NCBI GenBank assembly: GCA_025456385.1
Contig: JALOKS010000023.1
Coordinates: 1 to 15,416 of the forward strand
DNA: 15,416 bases
Direction: 5' to 3'
Origin: Thermoanaerobaculales bacterium
GTDB taxonomy: Bacteria; Acidobacteriota; Thermoanaerobaculia; Thermoanaerobaculales; Sulfomarinibacteraceae
How positions within the stretch are numbered: the stretch's first letter is position 1; the number at the start of each line of letters is the position of its first letter. This document shows, in pieces, positions 13,375 to 15,416 of this stretch. The translations under genes and the position numbers were made by a program. Under the pieces are notes generated by a model. It had not been told where the DNA came from. It searched no databases and worked only from the letters and a program-made list of their open reading frames with translations.

Positions 13375-14337
13375 ATGATCTGGCACGATTTCCAGCGCCC
13401 GGCATCGGTTGAGCCCGAGGACGACGGGCACAGCGCGACCTTTGCCCGATTCCTGGCTCAGCCCTTCGAGCGCGGCTGGGGGACCACCCTCGGCAACGCG
13501 CTGCGGCGGGCCCTGCTGTCGTCGATCCCGTCGGCCGCGATCACCGCGGTCAAGATCGAGGGCGCCGACCACGAGTTCTCCGCGGTTCCGGGCGTGGTCG
13601 AGGATGTCACCGACATCATCCTGAACCTCAAGAAGATCCCGCTCCGGATCCACGGCGGCGAGCCGGCCTTCCTGACCCTCGAGGCGAAGGGCCCGGGCGA
13701 GATCACCGCCGGTCAGTTCAGCGGCTCGAGCCAGGTCGAGGTCATCGACCCGGCGGTTCACGTCGCCACCCTGTCCGCGGGCGGCAAGCTGAAGATGATG
13801 GTGCGGGTCGCTCAGGGCCGGGGCTACGTGCCCGCCGAGGAGAACCACACCGACGACCTCGACGTCGGTTTCATTCCGGTCGACTCGGCCCACTCGCCGG
13901 TCCGCAAGGCGAACTTCCGGGTCGAGATGGCGCGCCTCGGACGGATGACGAACTACGAGCGGCTCGTCCTCGAGGTGTGGACCAACGGCACCGTCAGCCC
14001 CGAGGAGGCGCTCAGCCAGGCCGCCCAGCTCGTCCAGGGGCACCTCGACATCTACACCCGCCTCGCGGCGGTCGAGGAGTCGAACGCGCCGGTGGCGAGC
14101 GCCGCCGAGCCGATCGCCGAGGACAGCATCCTCGACGCCTCGATCGACAGCCTCGAGCTCTCGATCCGCTCGATGAACTGCCTGAAGAACGCCAACATCC
14201 GGACCTTGCGCGATCTCGTCAGCCGCTCCGAGAGGGAGATGGTGGAGATCCGCAACTTCGGCGAGAAGTCCCTCAAAGAGGTCCGTTCCAAGCTCGAGGT
14301 CATGGGCCTCGGCTTCGGCATGAACCTCGATCTCTAG
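13375..14337 (+). CDS. rpoA: DNA-directed RNA polymerase subunit alpha
   Basis: A 320-residue alpha subunit. The N-terminal domain (about 1-230) dimerises and nucleates core assembly; WGTTLGNALRRALLSS (35-50) includes Arg45, equivalent to the E. coli residue needed for beta binding. A linker (about 231-250) leads to the C-terminal domain, which contacts UP elements and activators. There IRSMNCLKN places Arg265, Asn268 and Cys269 at the same numbers as in E. coli, and FGEKSLKEVRSKLEVMGLGFGMNL (291-314) completes the helix-hairpin-helix fold. SD AGGAGG lies just before ATG 13375. Conserved neighbours rpsD and rplQ. Confidence 0.98.
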   Translation: MIWHDFQRPASVEPEDDGHSATFARFLAQPFERGWGTTLGNALRRALLSSIPSAAITAVKIEGADHEFSAVPGVVEDVTDIILNLKKIPLRIHGGEPAFLTLEAKGPGEITAGQFSGSSQVEVIDPAVHVATLSAGGKLKMMVRVAQGRGYVPAEENHTDDLDVGFIPVDSAHSPVRKANFRVEMARLGRMTNYERLVLEVWTNGTVSPEEALSQAAQLVQGHLDIYTRLAAVEESNAPVASAAEPIAEDSILDASIDSLELSIRSMNCLKNANIRTLRDLVSRSEREMVEIRNFGEKSLKEVRSKLEVMGLGFGMNLDL

Positions 14338-14351
14338 GCGCGGGAGTACAG

Positions 14352-14885
14352 ATGCGACACCGAAATCAACACCGCAAGCTGGGCCGCACCTCCGCCCACC
14401 GCAAGGCGCTGTTCCGCAACCAGCTGAGCGCGCTCTTCACCCACGAGCGGATCATCACCACGCTCGCCAAGGCGAAGGAGCTGCGCCCGCTCGCCGAGCG
14501 CATGGTCACGCTCGCCGGCACCGGCACGCTGCCGGCGCGGCGCCGCGCCCTGTCCATGGTGCCCGACAAGGACGTGGTGCGTCGACTCTTCGACGAGATC
14601 GCGCCGCGCTTCACCGAGCGCCCGGGCGGCTACACCCGGATCATGCGCCTCGGACGTCGCCGCGGCGACGGGGCGGAGCTGGCGATCATCGAGTTCGTCG
14701 ACTACGAGCTCGCGGCCCACGACGAGGGGGCGACCCCGGCGAAGAAGGGCAAGCCCTCCCTCATGGACCGCGCCAAGGGCGTGTTCGGCGGCGGCGCCAA
14801 GGGCGGCGAGGAGCCCGCTGCGCCGGAGGCCGGCGCGCCTGCAGCGACGGCCGAGAGCGGGCAGGAGACGCCGGCGCGGCCCTGA
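14352..14885 (+). CDS. rplQ: 50S ribosomal protein L17 (bL17) with C-terminal extension
   Basis: A 177-residue L17. The conserved core (1-120) is standard: MRHRNQHRKLGRTSAHRKAL (1-20), HERIITTLAKAKELRPLAE (31-49) and, near the end, GGYTRIMRLGRRRGDGAEL (92-110) and EFVDYEL. L17 lies near the tunnel exit. Family members are usually about 115-130 residues, so residues 121-177 form an added tail: a basic KKGKPSLMDRAKG segment (131-143), a glycine run, then a Glu/Ala/Pro-rich end. ATG 14352 has SD GGGAG and the invariant M-R-H start. It is the last gene of the operon, 28 nt before the terminator-like hairpin. Confidence 0.96.
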   Translation: MRHRNQHRKLGRTSAHRKALFRNQLSALFTHERIITTLAKAKELRPLAERMVTLAGTGTLPARRRALSMVPDKDVVRRLFDEIAPRFTERPGGYTRIMRLGRRRGDGAELAIIEFVDYELAAHDEGATPAKKGKPSLMDRAKGVFGGGAKGGEEPAAPEAGAPAATAESGQETPARP

Positions 14886-14913
14886 GCCCGTTCCGCGACA
14901 GACTGGAATCCCG

Positions 14914-14937
14914 ACGCCGCAGCCCGCGCTGCGGCGT
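14914..14937. terminator. Terminator-like perfect 10-bp hairpin between convergent genes
   Basis: ACGCCGCAGC (14914-14923) and GCTGCGGCGT (14928-14937) are exact complements around a four-base CCGC loop. The stem could grow by a G-T and a C-G pair. It begins 28 nt after the rplQ stop and ends 5 nt before the stop of the converging - strand gene, so it can serve both directions. Neither side has a proper T tract, as is common in GC-rich genomes, so efficiency is uncertain. Confidence 0.75.
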
Positions 14938-14942
14938 TGCCG

Positions 14943-15416
14943 TCAGAGGCCCGGTCCGATGACGCTCGCGATCGCGACCAGCTCGTCGAGCTTCGTCTGG
15001 CGCTCGCCGCTGCCGCTCGGGTACTCCGAGCGCGCGATCACCAGGCAACCGTCGGTGGGGTGGGCGCCGAACAGGGCGAGCTGCTCCATGTCGAGATCGT
15101 CAAAACGGTAGCTCGCCCAGGTCCAGCGCACCGTGCCGAGGGCCTCGGTGGCGAGCCCGCCCGACTCGTGGAACCGCGAGTGCGGCGGGTTGTCCATCTC
15201 CTGGCGCTGCACGGCGACCGCGGCCTCGAGGTCGGCGCCGGAGCGGCTCGGCTCGATGCCGACGACGATGCTCGCCGATCGATCCGCCGGGTCGACGAGC
15301 TGCACCCAGTAGGGTCCCGAGGGCTGCAGCTGGAAGCGCTCCGGAATCTGAGCCTCGTCGAAGCCGGCGGCGGGCACGCTGCGGGTCGGCAGCGCGGTCG
15401 GGCTGGAGCGTCTCGG
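14943..15416 (-). CDS. Hypothetical protein, 5' end beyond the window (partial)
   Basis: I do not recognise this gene. On the - strand the reading frame is open from the right edge (15416) to a TGA at 14945-14943. A GTG at 15377 would give 144 residues, but the 13 upstream codons are also open and no SD is evident, so the real start probably lies outside. The first visible residues are Ser/Thr/Pro/Arg-rich, like a linker, followed by a mixed domain with QPSGPYWVQLVD, a TVRWTWASYRF strand-like segment, and a C-terminal KLDELVAIASVIGPG helix. This general build (exposed linker, beta-rich middle, final helix) recalls small secreted or lipid-anchored domains, but that is only a guess. It converges on the ribosomal operon and shares its terminator region. 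Confidence 0.6.
   Translation of the reverse strand, partial: PRRSSPTALPTRSVPAAGFDEAQIPERFQLQPSGPYWVQLVDPADRSASIVVGIEPSRSGADLEAAVAVQRQEMDNPPHSRFHESGGLATEALGTVRWTWASYRFDDLDMEQLALFGAHPTDGCLVIARSEYPSGSGERQTKLDELVAIASVIGPGL

Overview
The window is a very GC-rich (about two thirds G+C by eye) stretch of bacterial chromosome holding one almost gap-free ribosomal protein super-operon on the + strand: the end of tuf, then the complete S10, spc and alpha clusters, closed by a strong hairpin at 14914-14937. A single convergent gene of unknown function enters from the right edge on the - strand. All 30 complete + strand genes can be named from conserved family sequence.

Layout: tuf 3' end (1-99); S10 cluster rpsJ-rplC-rplD-rplW-rplB-rpsS-rplV-rpsC-rplP-rpmC-rpsQ (103-5013); spc cluster rplN-rplX-rplE-rpsN-rpsH-rplF-rplR-rpsE-rpmD-rplO-secY (5029-10757); then map-infA-rpmJ (10761-11862); alpha cluster rpsM-rpsK-rpsD-rpoA-rplQ (11878-14885); terminator-like hairpin; unknown gene (14943 to the right edge). 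Five gene pairs overlap by 4 nt, map/infA by 8 nt, and most other gaps are 2-16 nt. The only larger internal gap is 61 nt, between rpsM and rpsK, and it carries a possible hairpin. No stretch above 300 bases lacks a gene. No tRNA, rRNA, CRISPR array or mobile element was seen.

Together the genes supply 26 ribosomal proteins, initiation factor 1, the translocon channel SecY, methionine aminopeptidase and the RNA polymerase alpha subunit. Protein synthesis, N-terminal processing, export and transcription capacity are therefore co-expressed.

Organism: the gene order, the zinc-type S14, S4 and L36, and the style of the SecY C-terminus and L3 suit a high-GC Gram-negative lineage such as Acidobacteriota or a deltaproteobacterial/Myxococcota-like group. 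This is a low-confidence inference. adk, often found between secY and map, is absent.

The most unusual feature is rpmD. Its protein is about three times the normal L30 length because of a roughly 118-residue N-terminal tail built from KKAAP-type repeats, with 28 lysines and no arginine. Its neighbour S5 has an acidic Pro/Ala/Glu C-terminal tail and L17 has a Gly/Ala/Pro/Glu C-terminal tail, so three ribosomal proteins of this operon carry low-complexity extensions. The rest is an ordinary core locus; I found no sign of a new defence, mobile or metabolic system.
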